Shown: piece by piece, positions 9,878 through 20,800 of the stretch
How positions within the stretch are numbered: the first letter of the stretch is position 1
How the letters are laid out: each line of letters starts with the position of its first letter
Assembly: GCF_042477335.2 (NCBI RefSeq)
Contig: NC_091264.1
Location: forward strand, 33,233,386 to 33,297,385
From: Ovis canadensis
Taxonomy: Eukaryota > Chordata > Mammalia > Artiodactyla > Bovidae
Direction: 5' to 3'
DNA length: 64,000 bases
Position numbers and translations under genes: made by a program
Notes under the pieces: model-generated
What the model was told of the DNA's origin: nothing
What the model saw: the letters and a program-made list of their open reading frames with translations, nothing else
The model's database searches: none

Positions 9878-10083
9878 TTGGACTTCCCTGGTGGCTCAGA
9901 CGGTAAAGAATCTTCCTGCAGTGCGGGAGACCTGGGTTCGATCTCTAGGTCGGGAAGATCCCATGGAGAAGGGAATGGCAACCTGCTCCAGTATTCTCGC
10001 CTGGAGAATTTCATGGATGGAGGAACCTGTGGGTACAGTCCTCTGAGTCTCAAAGAGCCGGACAAGACTGAGCGACTAACAAA
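9878..10083 (+). mobile_element. Bov-tA SINE, full length
   Basis: Head 'cttccctggtggctcagac', box 'gacctgggttcgatctctag', Bov-A part with 'tattctcgcctggagaattt' and end 'gactgagcgactaac'. A short TSD 'gagcaaa' lies at 9871-9877 and 10084-10090. Confidence 0.9.
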
Positions 10084-10642
10084 GAGCAAAGTATGCCAGA
10101 AAAGCATGGTCAAAAAACAAAGCCGTGAATGTGGCTGTAAAGTCCTCTGGGAAAATGTCAGAAAAATCGACGAGAGTGCCTTAGAGTACCATTCAGCTAG
10201 ACCAAAGGTGTTCTAAAGTGTTTAAGGATCTGTCTCACAGATCCTCTCCATCAAACAATGGGGGTTCTAAGAAGCTTACATGCAAACTTAGTTATTGCAA
10301 TAGAAGAAGCTAGAGAAGAGCTTATCTCAAAGGGATTTTTGTATTTGGCTTTTGTCTATGGAGAAAAATCTCAAGATCATTCATAGGAAAGCCACAAATT
10401 TTAAAGGATAATTACATTCACAAAAGTATCTTCAGGTTGGACTGAAATGGACAGAGACGGTACAAAATAAATAGAGGTTTGGACCACTAAAGTTCTACTG
10501 GCAAGAAAGAAATAAGATAAAGGATGACTCAGAAGACAAAGCCGAGAGCTCCAGAGAGTAGAATTGAGAGCCTAGACGGTAAGAACTGAGGAGAATCATT
10601 TCCTGGCAGAACTTGGACTGAATTCTTATCAGGAAAATTTCT

Positions 10643-10744
10643 TTATTCATTTTTTTTTTTCTTTCTGGCCATGCTGTGCACGACCAGGAATAGAACCATC
10701 ATCATCTGTGTTAGAAACTCAGGGTCTCAACCACTGGAAGGCCC
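10643..10744 (-). mobile_element. CHR-type SINE fragment, antisense
   Basis: T run, 'tctggccatgctgtgcacga', 'ccaggaatagaacc' and 'gggtctcaaccactgg'. A TSD of the form 'tcaggaaaWttt' lies at about 10629-10640 and 10745-10756, so the insertion point in the MLT1 internal region is exact. Confidence 0.85.
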
Positions 10745-11095
10745 TCAGGAAATTTTCAAAAATTTCTCCACTGGATTTCAGAATTGCTATGGGCCAGTGA
10801 CTCCTTGGTACCTCCCATGTCCCTCCTTTTGAACAGGAATGCCTGTAGTTATTCCTACCATGTTCCAACATTGTACGTTGTGGGGAATAACTCGACTATC
10901 CTGTTTGGAGATCTTAAAATAGAAAGGTATTGTGTTCAAGGAGCTTACCTAAGGAATTACATTCAGGAGTCTCATTTGTACTTAGCCCTCATTTAGATGA
11001 TGAGATTCTAGACTTTAACCTGATGCTTTCTCGGGCATGAGATGTGTAGGAATCTTGGGAGGGAATGTGGATTTGCGGGGAGGGCAAACGGAAGA

Positions 11096-11170
11096 TTGTA
11101 GTCACCAGTTTCAAAGATGCCCGCCCTGTTAGGAGGCACATTGCCTGAAAATGCCTGGAATGTTTGTTAC
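11096..11170 (+). mobile_element. MLT1-type LTR, right, truncated
   Basis: 'tttcaaagatgcccgccct' and 'tgaaaatgcctggaatgttt' resemble the 5' start of an MLT1 LTR and follow the internal region directly. Only about 75 bases are recognisable. Confidence 0.5.
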
Positions 11171-11783
11171 ACCTGCCCCTAGTGGGACTCATAGTACCCC
11201 TGACTGATACTGTGATACAGAAAGATCATTTCTTTGCCTCTAAGAGGCATAAATAACCTTTCTGTGTCACTCATACTCCAGAGCTCTTCATGGGATCAGA
11301 GTGAGGCTGGACTTCAGCTGAACCCATCTTTTTGCTGAGCTTCTTCCCCTGTCCTAGCCTGCATTATTCATTCCCTCAAGAAAACACATCTGCATAGACT
11401 CCTTGTCTCATGTTTTGCTTTGATGAAATCCAATTTACAATACCTAATAATTATAAAATGGGGCTGATCAAGATATACTCAATCTGTGATGGAATTTTGG
11501 GACATTTTGTGAAATCATCATGGATACTAAGAAGAAGAATGAAACAGCCTTGAATGTCAAGTTCAGGGAATTCTCATTGAGGTAACATTGGCAGTCTTTG
11601 TTGGTTTTGTTTTTCTTGTTAGACTTCAGGAGTGGGACAGAGGTAATCATGAGCTCTAGTTCACGGTGCACCATCTTCACCAACCTGAGCAAGGCCCTTC
11701 TCATTGTATTTCATTCCGTGTCCACCTTCTCTCTGACTCACATTTTCATTCATTTCCAATAGGTACTCACTCCAATGTGTTGG
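11171..11783. other. Old repeat-like stretch, unclassified
   Basis: The part 11240-11440 ('agaggcataaataacctttc', 'gagctcttcatgggatcaga', 'catagactccttgtctcatg') looks like the 3' end of an ancient LTR-like element, but I cannot name it. No exon recognised in the rest. Confidence 0.3.
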
Positions 11784-12090
11784 ATCAGTTCAGTTCAGTC
11801 GCTCAGTCGTGCCTGACTCTTTGCAATCCCATGGATTGCAGCGTGCCAGGCTTCCCAGTCCATCACCAACTCCCAGAGCTTGCTCAAACTCATGTCCATT
11901 GAGTTGGTGATGCCATCCAGCCATCTCATTCTCTGTCATCCCCTTCTCCTCTTGCGTTCAATATCTTTCCCAGCATCAGGGTCTTTTCCAATGAGCAGTT
12001 CTTCGCATCAGGTGGCCAAAGTATTGGAGTTGCAGCTTCAGCATCAGTCCTTCCAATGAATATTCAGGACTGATTTCTTGGATATCCTTA
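11784..12090 (-). mobile_element. BovB LINE 3' segment, antisense
   Basis: Starts 'cagttcagttcagtcgctc' and continues through 'atcaccaactcccagagctt' and 'cagcatcagggtcttttcc' to 'ttcaggactgatttcttgg'. A 10-bp TSD 'aatgtgYttg' flanks it at 11774-11783 and 12091-12100. Confidence 0.92.
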
Positions 12091-12179
12091 AATGTGCTTG
12101 TTTTTCTGATCTGAATGGGAGGGCTTCTGGGATTTAAAAAAAAAAAAACAAAAAACAACAAACCTCCCTGCTGAGGGAC

Positions 12180-12630
12180 TTCTGCAGCTTCTTTGTAGAT
12201 GTTCTTTGTCAGACTTAAGAGTTCTATTCCTAGTTTGCAAAGAGCTGTTGCCTTGTCATTATGAATTTTTGAATTTTCCCTAATGCTTCATAAAGAGTTC
12301 ATCTTCCTAGCCTCCTCAAAAAATTGGAGCAGAAGGAATAAATTTCTCTTACTCTATTCCTTGGTTTATACTAGAGAGGACTGATTCTTTAAATGACTTA
12401 CTGAACTCACCATAAAGCCTTTTGGACTGACGTTTCTTTTTGAAAATTAAACTAGTGATTCAATTTCTTAACTAGTTAGAGGTTTACCCAGATTCTTAAT
12501 CTCTAAGTCACTTTTATCTATTTCATCTGAATTTTAAAATTTGGACATAAAATGCTTCCTGATATACTCCTATCTGTTTAATCTCCACACTATCTGCAGG
12601 TGTCTTGTTTTTCCCTCCCAAATAAGACTA
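12180..12630 (-). mobile_element. L1 ORF2 fragment, antisense, old
   Basis: 'gttctattcctagtttgcaa', 'tatgaatttttgaattttcc' and 'tagtgattcaatttcttaact' then 'agttagaggtttacccagat' follow the antisense order of L1 ORF2. Many stops; not coding. Confidence 0.65.
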
Positions 12631-13835
12631 GTGAGCTTTCAGATAGCAACAGAATGCCTCCACACTCTTTCCACTACACGATAATGGCATCTTCGTGGAG
12701 ACAGGCTGATCCTGGGACCTGCCTCACAGCTGACTGCTGGCCTGGGTGCAAGGCTGGGATGGAGCAAGGATACAGCAGCTTGAGCAGAGTCAGCTTCAAA
12801 ATTGTTAATCCAAGCATGAGGCCACACAGTATCTGTGGACAGCCTGCAGCCTTGGTTTGGGGGTGGGGAGGGCTTGTCTGGGGCGGAGAGGAAGCTCAAG
12901 TCCCAGGCACAGGCCTCCATCCTCTTGTTTGGTGCCACCTAATATTCTGTGCAGGGCCTCATCTTCCCCTCTCATAGTCCCCCTTTTGCATCACTGACCC
13001 TCAACTGGCCCATCTCATTCCCACCCCCGCCCTGCTCAGGCCCCTTCCAATTTCCCAACATCACTGATGACTCAGCTCATGCCCAGATGCCCACTGTAGG
13101 GCCACCAGGGGTCCAGCATGAGCAGAGGGACGGGCCGGATGACAGGGCGGCCCCAGGGGCAGCTTCCTGGAAGATGTTTGAAAGACAGAGCCCGACTCCC
13201 AAGCCGGGTCTCCTGTGATCTTAATTTGTGGCTTTGTCTGATGGGATTCGCTTCCCTCTGCATCTTCGTCTGGTTTTTTATTTGGGTAAAGGATATTCTC
13301 CGCCCTTTCATGTCTGAGTGGTTTCCTCCTGCATATGTGTTCACTGTGGGGTCTTCTGCACGCCTGGCCCTGGCAGGGAGGGGTTGGGTTGGGTGCTTCT
13401 TCCGAGAAGGGAGACCTCGAGGGGCGGAGAGGTCGGACAGACCGTCCCTGGGGCTGCCTCCTGGGGGGCCGCCCCTGCCCTGTGGACCAGCCCCACACAT
13501 GAGTGAAACTCTCGCAGATTTCCTTGGACTTGGGCTAATAAGATTTTTCCTTTGAAAGGAACTTTCCATTGTTTGTTTTAAAAGTGAAATGAGCATTTTT
13601 TCCAACCACAGAGGCGATGCTGAAGGAGCCTGTAATTTCTAGGATCCAAGACTGGAACTTAAAAACAAGAAGAAGAAGAAAGGGAAAATTAAGAGAGTTT
13701 TCCAATTAAAATGGGTCTCTCCCTTCCCCGCCTCAGGCGCTCCCTGGTCTTCCGGCTCTTTCAGGACATCAGCAGGGCTGGTGCTTCGCTCCTTCTGCCC
13801 CAAACTCGAATGAGCTCCGTCTTCCATTCTCTTTG
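12631..13835. other. GC-rich unrecognised segment, possible exon or regulatory DNA
   Basis: No repeat seen over about 1.2 kb. CpG-containing stretches lie at 13120-13210 and 13395-13480. Reading frames of 145 codons (+, 13118-13555), 145 (-, 13498-13061) and 177 (-, 13605-13072) overlap one another. That pattern is expected in stop-poor GC-rich DNA, and none has a known domain. No gene call. Confidence 0.35.
13101..13116 (+). promoter_or_regulatory. CTCF-like motif in unique sequence
   Basis: 'gccaccaggggtccag' agrees with the CTCF core (CCACCAGGGGGCGC type) at the CCACCAGGGG stretch and departs in the last positions. It is not in a recognised SINE. A motif match alone does not show binding. 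Confidence 0.35.
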
Positions 13836-13836
13836 C

Positions 13837-13938
13837 ACTGCCACGCCCTTCTCCAGGGGATCGTCTCAACCCAGGGATTGAACCCGGGGCTCCCTCATTG
13901 CAGGCAGATTCTTTACCACCTGGGCCACCGGGGAAGCT
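13837..13938 (-). mobile_element. Bov-tA SINE head, antisense, truncated
   Basis: 'cccagggattgaacccgggg', 'ttgcaggcagattctttacc' and 'gggccaccggggaagc' are the antisense Bov-tA tRNA-like head; the Bov-A part is absent. Confidence 0.82.
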
Positions 13939-14009
13939 CAATAAAGAGGCACCTGTGACTAACTAGACATAGGGAATGGAGTTGAGTCTGAAACTGACAT
14001 ATCAATGCC

Positions 14010-14530
14010 ACCCAGTTCAATGCACACCAACTAAGTGCCGTTCAGTTCCCACTGGACACTTGTCCACCACAGGGCCCCTGCTCTCCGGCAATGCACAGCC
14101 CAGTAGGGTAACTCGATTCTCTTTTTTTATTTGCTATAAACACTGTAGCAGATACTCACCACATGGAGCAACTCGAGCGACAGCACAGAATGGGACTAAA
14201 TGGAGGAGCAGGAAGAGAGCCTGGTAACAGTTGTTTGGTGTTTTTGTCTATTTCTTTCTTCCTCCCAGAGCAAGCCAGTGGGTGCTCACTGGGCAGCGTA
14301 CCAGGGTGAGGAAGATGCAATCCCTGCCTTCGGGGGATGACAGGCTTTGGGGACGACAGATCCACCCACAAGTTTGGGTCACGGCAGGCAACGAAGCTCT
14401 AAGCACTGTGACAGAGATGAACACGGAGGCCGAGCAGAGGGGGGCTGAGCAGGATTCGGAGGAGCCCAGGGGTCTCCTTTGTGGGCAGAGGGGCAGAGGA
14501 CACAGAGTTGGTATCGGGAAGGCTGGCAGG
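14010..14530 (-). repeat. L2-like fragments, antisense
   Basis: Diverged words of the antisense L2 3' region occur twice: 'actaagtgccgttcagttcc' with 'gggcccctgctctccggc' (14030-14095), and 'atgcaatccctgccttcggg' (14316) with 'cacagagttggtatcggg'. Tentative. Confidence 0.4.
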
Positions 14531-15084
14531 ACATCAGGGTGGCTCGGTTGGGGAGAGAAGTGAGGACCCTCCCCAGAGCTGAGGGCGCTGCCAGTCACTG
14601 TTCAAAAGAGCCCCAAGCCTCCCTGAGCTGAGTGCTCAAGTTCATTACCAGGCTCGGTTCTACCTTCCAGAGTCTGCCGTTTGGCTGGAAAGTTTATGAG
14701 AACTGGCTTATTCTCTGGTGTCTTGGCACTTTCCCTTCATGTCCTGATTGGAACCAGGGAGGCTGTAAGTGCAAACGTTTTTGTACCGTAGAGTAAATTC
14801 TATCTGTGTTCCTGGAGGAGGCCGCGGTGAAAGTGTCTCTTGTTTCCAGTGGCCTGGCTCTCCCCCCCTCAGGAGACCTGAATTCCAGGCCGGCGCTACT
14901 ATAAAGTTGATGAATGCGTGCCAGGCCCTCATCCAACCAGCAGCTCCCCATCTCTCCTCCTCTCCTTTCTTCAGGGAAAGGAAGCTGGATTTTTTTTAAT
15001 AAGGTAATAGCACCTCTTTTATATTTTCCTTTCATAAATTAGAAAGAATTGAAAGCAGAATAAGGCAGCAGCTTGGCATAATGG
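14531..15084. other. Unrecognised sequence
   Basis: No repeat recognised. A minus-strand frame of 113 codons (15035-14694) has no known motif. The region is a reasonable target for a conservation check. Confidence 0.35.
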
Positions 15085-15610
15085 AAAAATTACTGAGCAG
15101 GGTGGGAGTGTAAATTGGTACAACCACTTCTGGAGAGTGAATTGGCAAAAGCTAGCAGAGTTGAAGCCATGCCTATCCCAGAGCCCAGCGATTCCTCCCA
15201 GGAGAAGTCCTGGGAGAAACTCTGGGCCACGTGTCCAGGAGATATTATAGCACTGGTGGGAATAGCAAGGCATTGGGAAAAAAGCATGGATGGGGGATGG
15301 AAAAATTGTGTCCCCCGAATGCTTACTGCAACATTATTTATAACAGTAAAAAAAAAAAAAGAGCTTAAATGTCCATCAACAAAGAGATAAATAAATCATG
15401 TGTCTGAGTAGTTACAGTGTTTGAACCAGCCCGGCATTTATCATCATGGTTCAATCTCAAGCCCATAACAGCAAGATGCAGGATGTGTGCAGTGTTATGC
15501 TGTTTATATCAAGTTTAAAAACATACAGCATGAATCTATGTACTGTTTATAGACCTATATGTGGGTTGCAAAAGTATAAAAACCTGTGGGAATGAGAAAC
15601 ATAAAATTCA
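15085..15610 (+). mobile_element. L1M-type 3' end, sense
   Basis: 'agggtgggagtgtaaattgg' (15099), 'tgcaacattatttataacag' (15328) and 'aaatgtccatcaacaaagag' (15366) are hallmark words of the L1 ORF2 end and 3' UTR. A 13-base A run occurs inside (about 15348-15360). Confidence 0.75.
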
Positions 15611-16671
15611 TGCCACGTGGCTCCAGCCCTCCAACCACAGGAGTAGGTAGGCTTTTGACCAAAGCTGAGCCAGTTGGACTGTCCACCCCGAGCCTGAGGA
15701 CTCAATGCAGTGACTCAAGCTGATGGATCCGTCCACGCCTTTGGGTCCGGAGTGGCTGCTTTTGTCTAAGTGTAAGAGGGGTGTGTTTCATCATTGTCTT
15801 CACTTAGAGAAAGCTCCTGGACCGTTCAGTCCCGTGTAAAGGGAGGTACCGGGGGCCTTCAGTCCAACACTACCTTCGGTGTGTCACTTCTGTTTGGGGA
15901 ACTCCGGCATGTCTGGCACCATTAGATCCACGTAGGATGGGGCTGAGCAGTGACTTGGAGCTGGAAAGCTGCTACCCATGGAGATACTTGACTTGAATGA
16001 GACTCCCCACTGGGCTTCCGGGCAGGCGATGGGGACCCAGGCGTCTTGGGAGCTAGTTTGGCTGACCCTAGGTAATGGGCTTGCCTCCATCTTCTCACTC
16101 TGGACCCTGCCAACTTCCCCTTATTTGTCCCATCCATTTCCCAGCCTGTGGATCAGCTGATCTCTGGGATCTGGTGGTCTCTCCCTCTCCTAATCATCTA
16201 GGCCATCCATCTAGGCTTATAGGATTAAGAGCTCTTCAGGATTTTGCCCTTTGTGTTTCCAAAATCTGGTTTTTGGAGCCCAGTGGACTCTTTTGCCCCC
16301 ACAAGATCTTGACTCTCACCAATCAAAAACCCCGCCTTTCAGCACCAATGTTTTTGTTGTTAATGTCAGAAACCTCTTTTCCCTCTTTTCCCTCTTTTAC
16401 TTTTCCCCCTCACCTAAGGTGGTGTGAAGGGTCCAGGTGGCTCAGTTGACTGGAATGGGTGCCAGCCAGGCTGGTGACCACACAAATACTTTTCTTGGGG
16501 TGAGGTGCGGCCACTGCTGGATGGATACAAATTGTTCTCCCTCTCAGAGACAAGTCAGACCTCACAGTGACCTCCACCACCAAAGGCATGTGCGATGTCA
16601 AAGAGCAGGGCTTGAATTCCGCCATCTTTCTGCTATTGTTTCTGTTTCTTTAGCCAAGAAGACAAGGCCTG
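15611..16671. other. Unrecognised sequence, 1.06 kb
   Basis: No SINE or LINE recognised and no exon supported. The first 100 bases may be an old unclassified repeat. Short overlapping frames up to 124 codons carry no known domain. Confidence 0.35.
16373..16399. repeat. Pyrimidine-rich 9-bp tandem repeat, three copies
   Basis: The unit CCTCTTTTC is repeated three times, the last copy ending in A, followed by further C/T-rich sequence. Confidence 0.8.
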
Positions 16672-16866
16672 GGGCTTCCCTGTTGCTTCAGTGGCAAAGA
16701 CTCCGCACTCCTAACACAGGCGGTCCAGGTTTGATCCCTGGTCAGGGAACTAGACCCCACAGGCCACGGCTAAGAGCCCACATGCTGCAAATAAAGGCAT
16801 CAGCTCCTGAGTGCCGCCACTAAGAAACAGCACAGCCAAGTAAATACAGATTAATATTAAAAAGAA
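16672..16866 (+). mobile_element. CHR-type SINE, sense
   Basis: 'cttccctgttgcttcagtgg', 'ccaggtttgatccctggtca' and the CHR body ('cagctcctgagtgccgccac', 'cacagccaagtaaatac') with an A-rich tail. Confidence 0.85.
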
Positions 16867-17154
16867 GAACACAAGAGCTGCATCTAGGGCTCAGTACCAC
16901 AGCAGAGGCTCAAGAAACGTTCTGTCAATGAGTGATTTACTTACTTTTTCTAGAGAGAGCCCTTTACTTCTGGTTTGGTCCATACAGAGTGTATTCAGTA
17001 CCACCCTGGTGGCTGGGAGCACTTCTCCAGTCCACGTAACGTGTCACTCTTGGTGGTCTTCGGTGAGAGACCTCCGATCTCATGCTGTACCAGTAGACCA
17101 CCCTGTCCTTGGAGCTCTTCCTCCTCTCCCCCACTCCCCACCCTTCAGTCATTT

Positions 17155-17960
17155 TTAAGAATCCTTTTATTGTGGAAATCTTCAAATGTAGAAATAAAAT
17201 AGTATGATGAATCTCAAAGTATCTGTCAACTTCAACAGTTATTATTATTTTTCTAACCTTTCATCTATTCTTCACCACCATTTTTGTCCCCCTAAAACAT
17301 TTTAAAACAGACCTTATACACATTTGTTTTCATTTACTGTTGCAACAAATGACCAAAACCTTAGGGCTTAAGACAAATTAATTAATTGATTATTTTATAG
17401 ATGTTGGCAGGGCTGAGTTTCTTTCTGGAGGCTTTCAGGGAAGATCTGTTTCCCCGCCTTTTCCGGCTTCTAGAAGCTGTGCACATTCTCCAGTTCTGGC
17501 CTTCTTCCTCCATTACTTATGTGATTAGACTGGACCCACTCAGCCTATTCTTCTATCTAAAGATTCTTCACTTAGTCATCCCTGCAAAATCCCCTTTGCC
17601 ATGTAAATGGATTAGAATCTGAACATTTTGGGGGACTATTATTCTCCCTGTCAAATAGGGACATCATCTAATTTCATCCTAAATAATTCAATGTCCATCT
17701 CTAACTCTTAAAGTATATCTCTGTGACATCATCACATTTTAATAGTTTTAAATTAATTCTTTAATATCGCTAACAGCCAGCCCATATTCAAAGTTCCCTG
17801 ATTTGTTACAGCTGATTTGTTCAAAATCAACCAAGAGCTACACATTGCCCTTGGTTTTCGTATCTCCCAATTTTTTTATTCCCTCATTCTTTAAAACCTC
17901 CACTGTCTATCACCACCCCACCTTTTAATTTTTATAATTACTGGTGGGACTCCACCCATA
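17155..17960 (-). mobile_element. L1M-type 3' UTR fragment, antisense, split
   Basis: 'tcaactttatt'-type words are diverged, but 'cagcccatattcaaagttcc' (17778) and 'cacattgcccttggttttcg' (17841) fit an old L1M 3' UTR in antisense. The part 17331-17640 is a different element inserted between its two halves. Confidence 0.5.
17331..17640 (-). mobile_element. MLT1/MaLR-like LTR, antisense
   Basis: 'gatgttggcagggctgagtt' (17400), 'tggaggctttcagggaagat' and the end 'gaacattttgggggactatt' follow the antisense order of an old MaLR-type LTR. Strongly diverged. Confidence 0.45.
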
Positions 17961-18124
17961 ATCATGTGAGCCAATTCTCATAGCATTATAAATCTCCTCT
18001 TATATATCTACACGTATATCCTATTAATTTTGTTTCTGTGGACAATCTTGACTCATAATACACATATAACATACCTAGGTGTAGAATTTTTTATATTTAC
18101 CTTGAATTGGATTCTCTGAGCTTC

Positions 18125-18142
18125 TGGATCTGGATCTGGATC
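18125..18142. repeat. Hexamer repeat TGGATC, three copies
   Basis: 'tggatctggatctggatc' is a perfect short tandem repeat. Confidence 0.9.
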
Positions 18143-18430
18143 TGTGGTTTTGTGTTGTCATTGATTTTTCAAAAATTTTGGCCATTGTTACTTCAAAAAT
18201 ATTTCTCTTCTGTTCTTGCTTTGTTCTCCTTCTTATATTCCAATCACACATATGCTATACCTCTTGAAGTTTCCCTCCAGTCCACAGATATTTTATTCAC
18301 CTCTTCATTTTCTTTTTTTCCATTCAATTTAAAAAACCAAAAGTATAAACAAAAACAGTTCACCTCTTTCTCCCAGCCCCACTCCTACCTCTGGCAACCA
18401 CAGATTTGTACCTTTGATGTCTACAAGTGT

Positions 18431-18548
18431 TTTTCATTTTGGCCACACTGCATGGCATGTGGGAACTTAGTTCTTCAACCAGGGATTGAACTTGTACCCC
18501 TGCAATGAAAGCTCAGAGTCTTAACAACTGGACCACAAGGGAAATCCC
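18431..18548 (-). mobile_element. CHR-type SINE, antisense, short
   Basis: 'ttcattttggccacactgca', 'tcttcaaccagggattgaac' and 'ttaacaactggaccacaagg' identify an antisense tRNA-Glu SINE inserted in L1M sequence. Confidence 0.85.
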
Positions 18549-19379
18549 TCTATAAGCTTATTTTTAAGTATTTCATACAGATATGAGAGATCATATAGTA
18601 TTTTTCTTACTAATCTTGTCTTCTCTGATTTATTATTATGCTTATTCCACTTAATGCCTTTGAGGTCCATCCATAATGTTGCAAATGGCAAGATTTTGTT
18701 TTTTGAATAGTATTTCTTTCTCTCTCCATATCGCAGTTTCTTTATTCATTCATTCACCGAAGGCCACTTAGGTTGTCTCCCTCCCTGCCTTCTTAATGCC
18801 ATCTGTTTGGTGGAGAAACCAGGTTGTTTGACCTGAAGCCCACATTTTCGATGTGGCTGATTACTCTAATTTTCCCCTCTGTCTCCTGAGTTTCCTGTAC
18901 ACTGGTAATTAGAGCTACAGACTCAGATTCTAACTTGTCTAGTGACACTTCACAGGGGCACATCGCATTGGGAAACCCACCATGTGCAGCTGCTCCACCT
19001 GTAGGGATGCAAGGATTGACTAGGGTGCCAGCCTGACTCTTCCATCATAAAGTTCCCCATCAACCTTTATATTTGATGTATTTGATCTTTTTGATGTTCA
19101 TATTATCCTTAGGCCAACAGACACCCTTTCAAGCAGACTCTCTTATGTTCTGTATTCTACTGAATAGACACATTAAAATTAGTCTTTGGTGGTTTCCTTG
19201 CTTTCTCATGCAAGATATCCAACGCTCATCTTGTATATTTCTTGCCTGAGACCTGGAATTAACCATTTTGTCATGAATTTTTGGCTCCCTTATTGTGCGT
19301 CTCTAAATCAGATACAGAGACCACAAAAGTAGGAACGTATTGCTACTGGGTTATCAGCCTCTAAGCCTTTTCACTGGTT

Positions 19380-19585
19380 GTGGTTAGTTGCTCAGTTGTG
19401 TCCAAGTCTTTGTGACCCCATGGACTGTGACCCACCAGGCTCCTCTGTCCATGGTATTCACTAGGCAAGAATACTGGAGTGGGTTGCCATGTCCTCCTCC
19501 AGGGGATCTTCCCAACCCAGGGATCAAACCCAGGTCTCCTGCACTGCAGATGGATTCTCTACCATCTGAGCCACCAGGGAAACTC
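19380..19585 (-). mobile_element. Bov-tA SINE, antisense, full length
   Basis: Runs from the Bov-A part ('tgctcagttgtgtccaagtc') to the tRNA-like head ('ctgagccaccagggaaac'). An 11-bp TSD 'tttcaMtggtt' lies at 19369-19379 and 19586-19596. Confidence 0.92.
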
Positions 19586-19596
19586 TTTCAATGGTT

Positions 19597-19959
19597 AGAG
19601 CTAGGAAATACATTATTTCTTGAGAGAAAAAAAGAATTAAGGACTCATTAATTTTCCAATGTAACTTTCAAATTATAAGAAGCCTACTAAATAAACATTA
19701 AGATTTCTTTACAGTTCTTATTGTCCTGTGCATATATCTTACAAGGGATGTATAATCAGAATACTAGATTTAAAAAATGACCTGAAGCAATTCTTTTTTC
19801 TGCATGACTGTTTCACCATACAACATACAATTAAGTTTATTTGTTTCAGTTTGATTAAAGTTTTCATTTATATGTTCAATCACGTATCTCCACAGTAGCT
19901 ATTACTCTTGGGGACTTATCTACTTCATTGTTAGTTTAATTATCATTGATACTCCCCCT
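19597..19959. other. Unrecognised AT-rich sequence
   Basis: No exon or recognised repeat. Composition resembles old L1 debris. Confidence 0.35.
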
Positions 19960-20090
19960 TTAGCAGGTAAGCTCCACAAGAGGAAGGTCTCCTGTCTGTT
20001 CACTGCTTATATCCAGTACCTAGAATAATTCCTGGCACATAACGCACTGTCATAAGATGCGTGAGTGTAGTAATTGTTCACATATGAGAG
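19960..20090 (+). repeat. L2 3' end, sense
   Basis: 'gtaagctccacaagaggaag', 'ctgtctgttcactgcttata', 'tccagtacctagaataattc' and 'ctggcacataac' follow the L2 3' terminal consensus in order. Confidence 0.75.
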
Positions 20091-20094
20091 TACA

Positions 20095-20335
20095 TCATCC
20101 CAACAATGAGAAGTAGGTACTTTTCTATTTTTAAATTCTTCTGGCCATGTGCCAAATGTGATCTTAGTTCCCTAATCAGAGATTGAACTCTTGCAGCGGA
20201 AGCTCGGGGACTTAACCACTGGACTGCCAGGGAAGTCTCACAGAAGTAGGTATTCATATCCCCAGTTCATTAAAAGATGAGGAAACTAAGGCTCAAACAG
20301 GGTAATCACTCATTCAAGCCTTCTCATGAAGTAAC
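20095..20335 (-). repeat. MIR SINE, antisense, split by a SINE
   Basis: 'gaagtaggtattcatatccc', 'aaaagatgaggaaactaagg' and 'ctcaaacagggtaatcac' (20240-20315) are antisense MIR core; the flank before 20122 continues it across the inserted SINE. Confidence 0.68.
20122..20238 (-). mobile_element. CHR-type SINE, antisense
   Basis: 'ttctggccatgtgccaaatg', 'cctaatcagagattgaactc' and 'ccactggactgccagggaag'. The TSD 'agaagtaggta' is seen at about 20109-20119 and 20242-20252, within the older MIR. Confidence 0.88.
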
Positions 20336-20629
20336 AAGTGGAGACCTTAGTGGGGCTGGGCTGGTGGATGAGATCTTGGACTTGCAGTGATTCCAGATGG
20401 GGATGAATTCCACTACTGAATATAGAAACAGAGGCCCTAACTCTTTGTGTTTCTGGAAAAGGAAGCAGTTGCAAAAGCCTTGCAAATGATTATAGGAGGC
20501 AAGGCAGGCTTGCTGCCCCACTCCCATATCCTGGGCCAAAGTCAGAAAGCTTCCCTCTTGGATTTGCAACCAGAAAGAGGAATTCTCCCAGAAGTTCCTT
20601 GCGAAAGAAGAAGCAATGATGTGGAGTTG

Positions 20630-20800
20630 GAGACCTGCTTTAGAGATCTGGCTTCATGGATTGGCTGTGCACCCTGGGTGAGCCATGCAATCTCTGTGCA
20701 CCTTGGCTTCCTCATTTGTAAGATGGGCTGAGGGGTTTCAGCTCTGAGCACCTCCCAGGGCTGCTGGGGGCTGAGCTGAGGCTGCAGGTGAGGAAGCACT
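20630..20800 (+). repeat. MIR SINE, sense
   Basis: 'gatctggcttcatggattgg', 'caccctgggtgagccatgca' and 'cttcctcatttgtaagatgg' match MIR in order. Confidence 0.72.

Larger units (their letters stand above)
9236..11095 (+). mobile_element. MLT1 internal region, non-coding, with three SINE insertions
   Basis: Directly follows the LTR. 'ggcatggctttggaaccagg' (9296) and 'gaatagtctggatg' (9372) match the start of MaLR internal sequence; 'tgtttggagatcttaaaata' (10902) and 'cattcaggagtctcatttgt' (10960) match its end. MaLR elements lack intact retroviral genes, and none is seen here. Interrupted at 9694-9823, 9878-10083 and 10643-10744. Confidence 0.7.
18085..19368 (-). mobile_element. L1M fragments, antisense
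   Basis: 'cttcaaaaatatttctcttc' (18191), 'gtccatccataatgttgc' (18665) and 'gagacctggaattaaccatt' (19248) are L1M-type words in antisense. They may come from more than one insertion. The piece 18431-18548 is a younger SINE; 18790-19180 is poorly matched. Confidence 0.45.

Noticed and set aside
8925..11170. Search for retroviral gag/pol/env in the MLT1 element
   Set aside because: MaLR internal regions do not encode intact retroviral proteins, and no such frame is present.
13072..13605. 177-codon minus-strand open frame as a gene
   Set aside because: Three long frames overlap in the same GC-rich patch, the expected result of few stop codons. Kept only as a weak finding.
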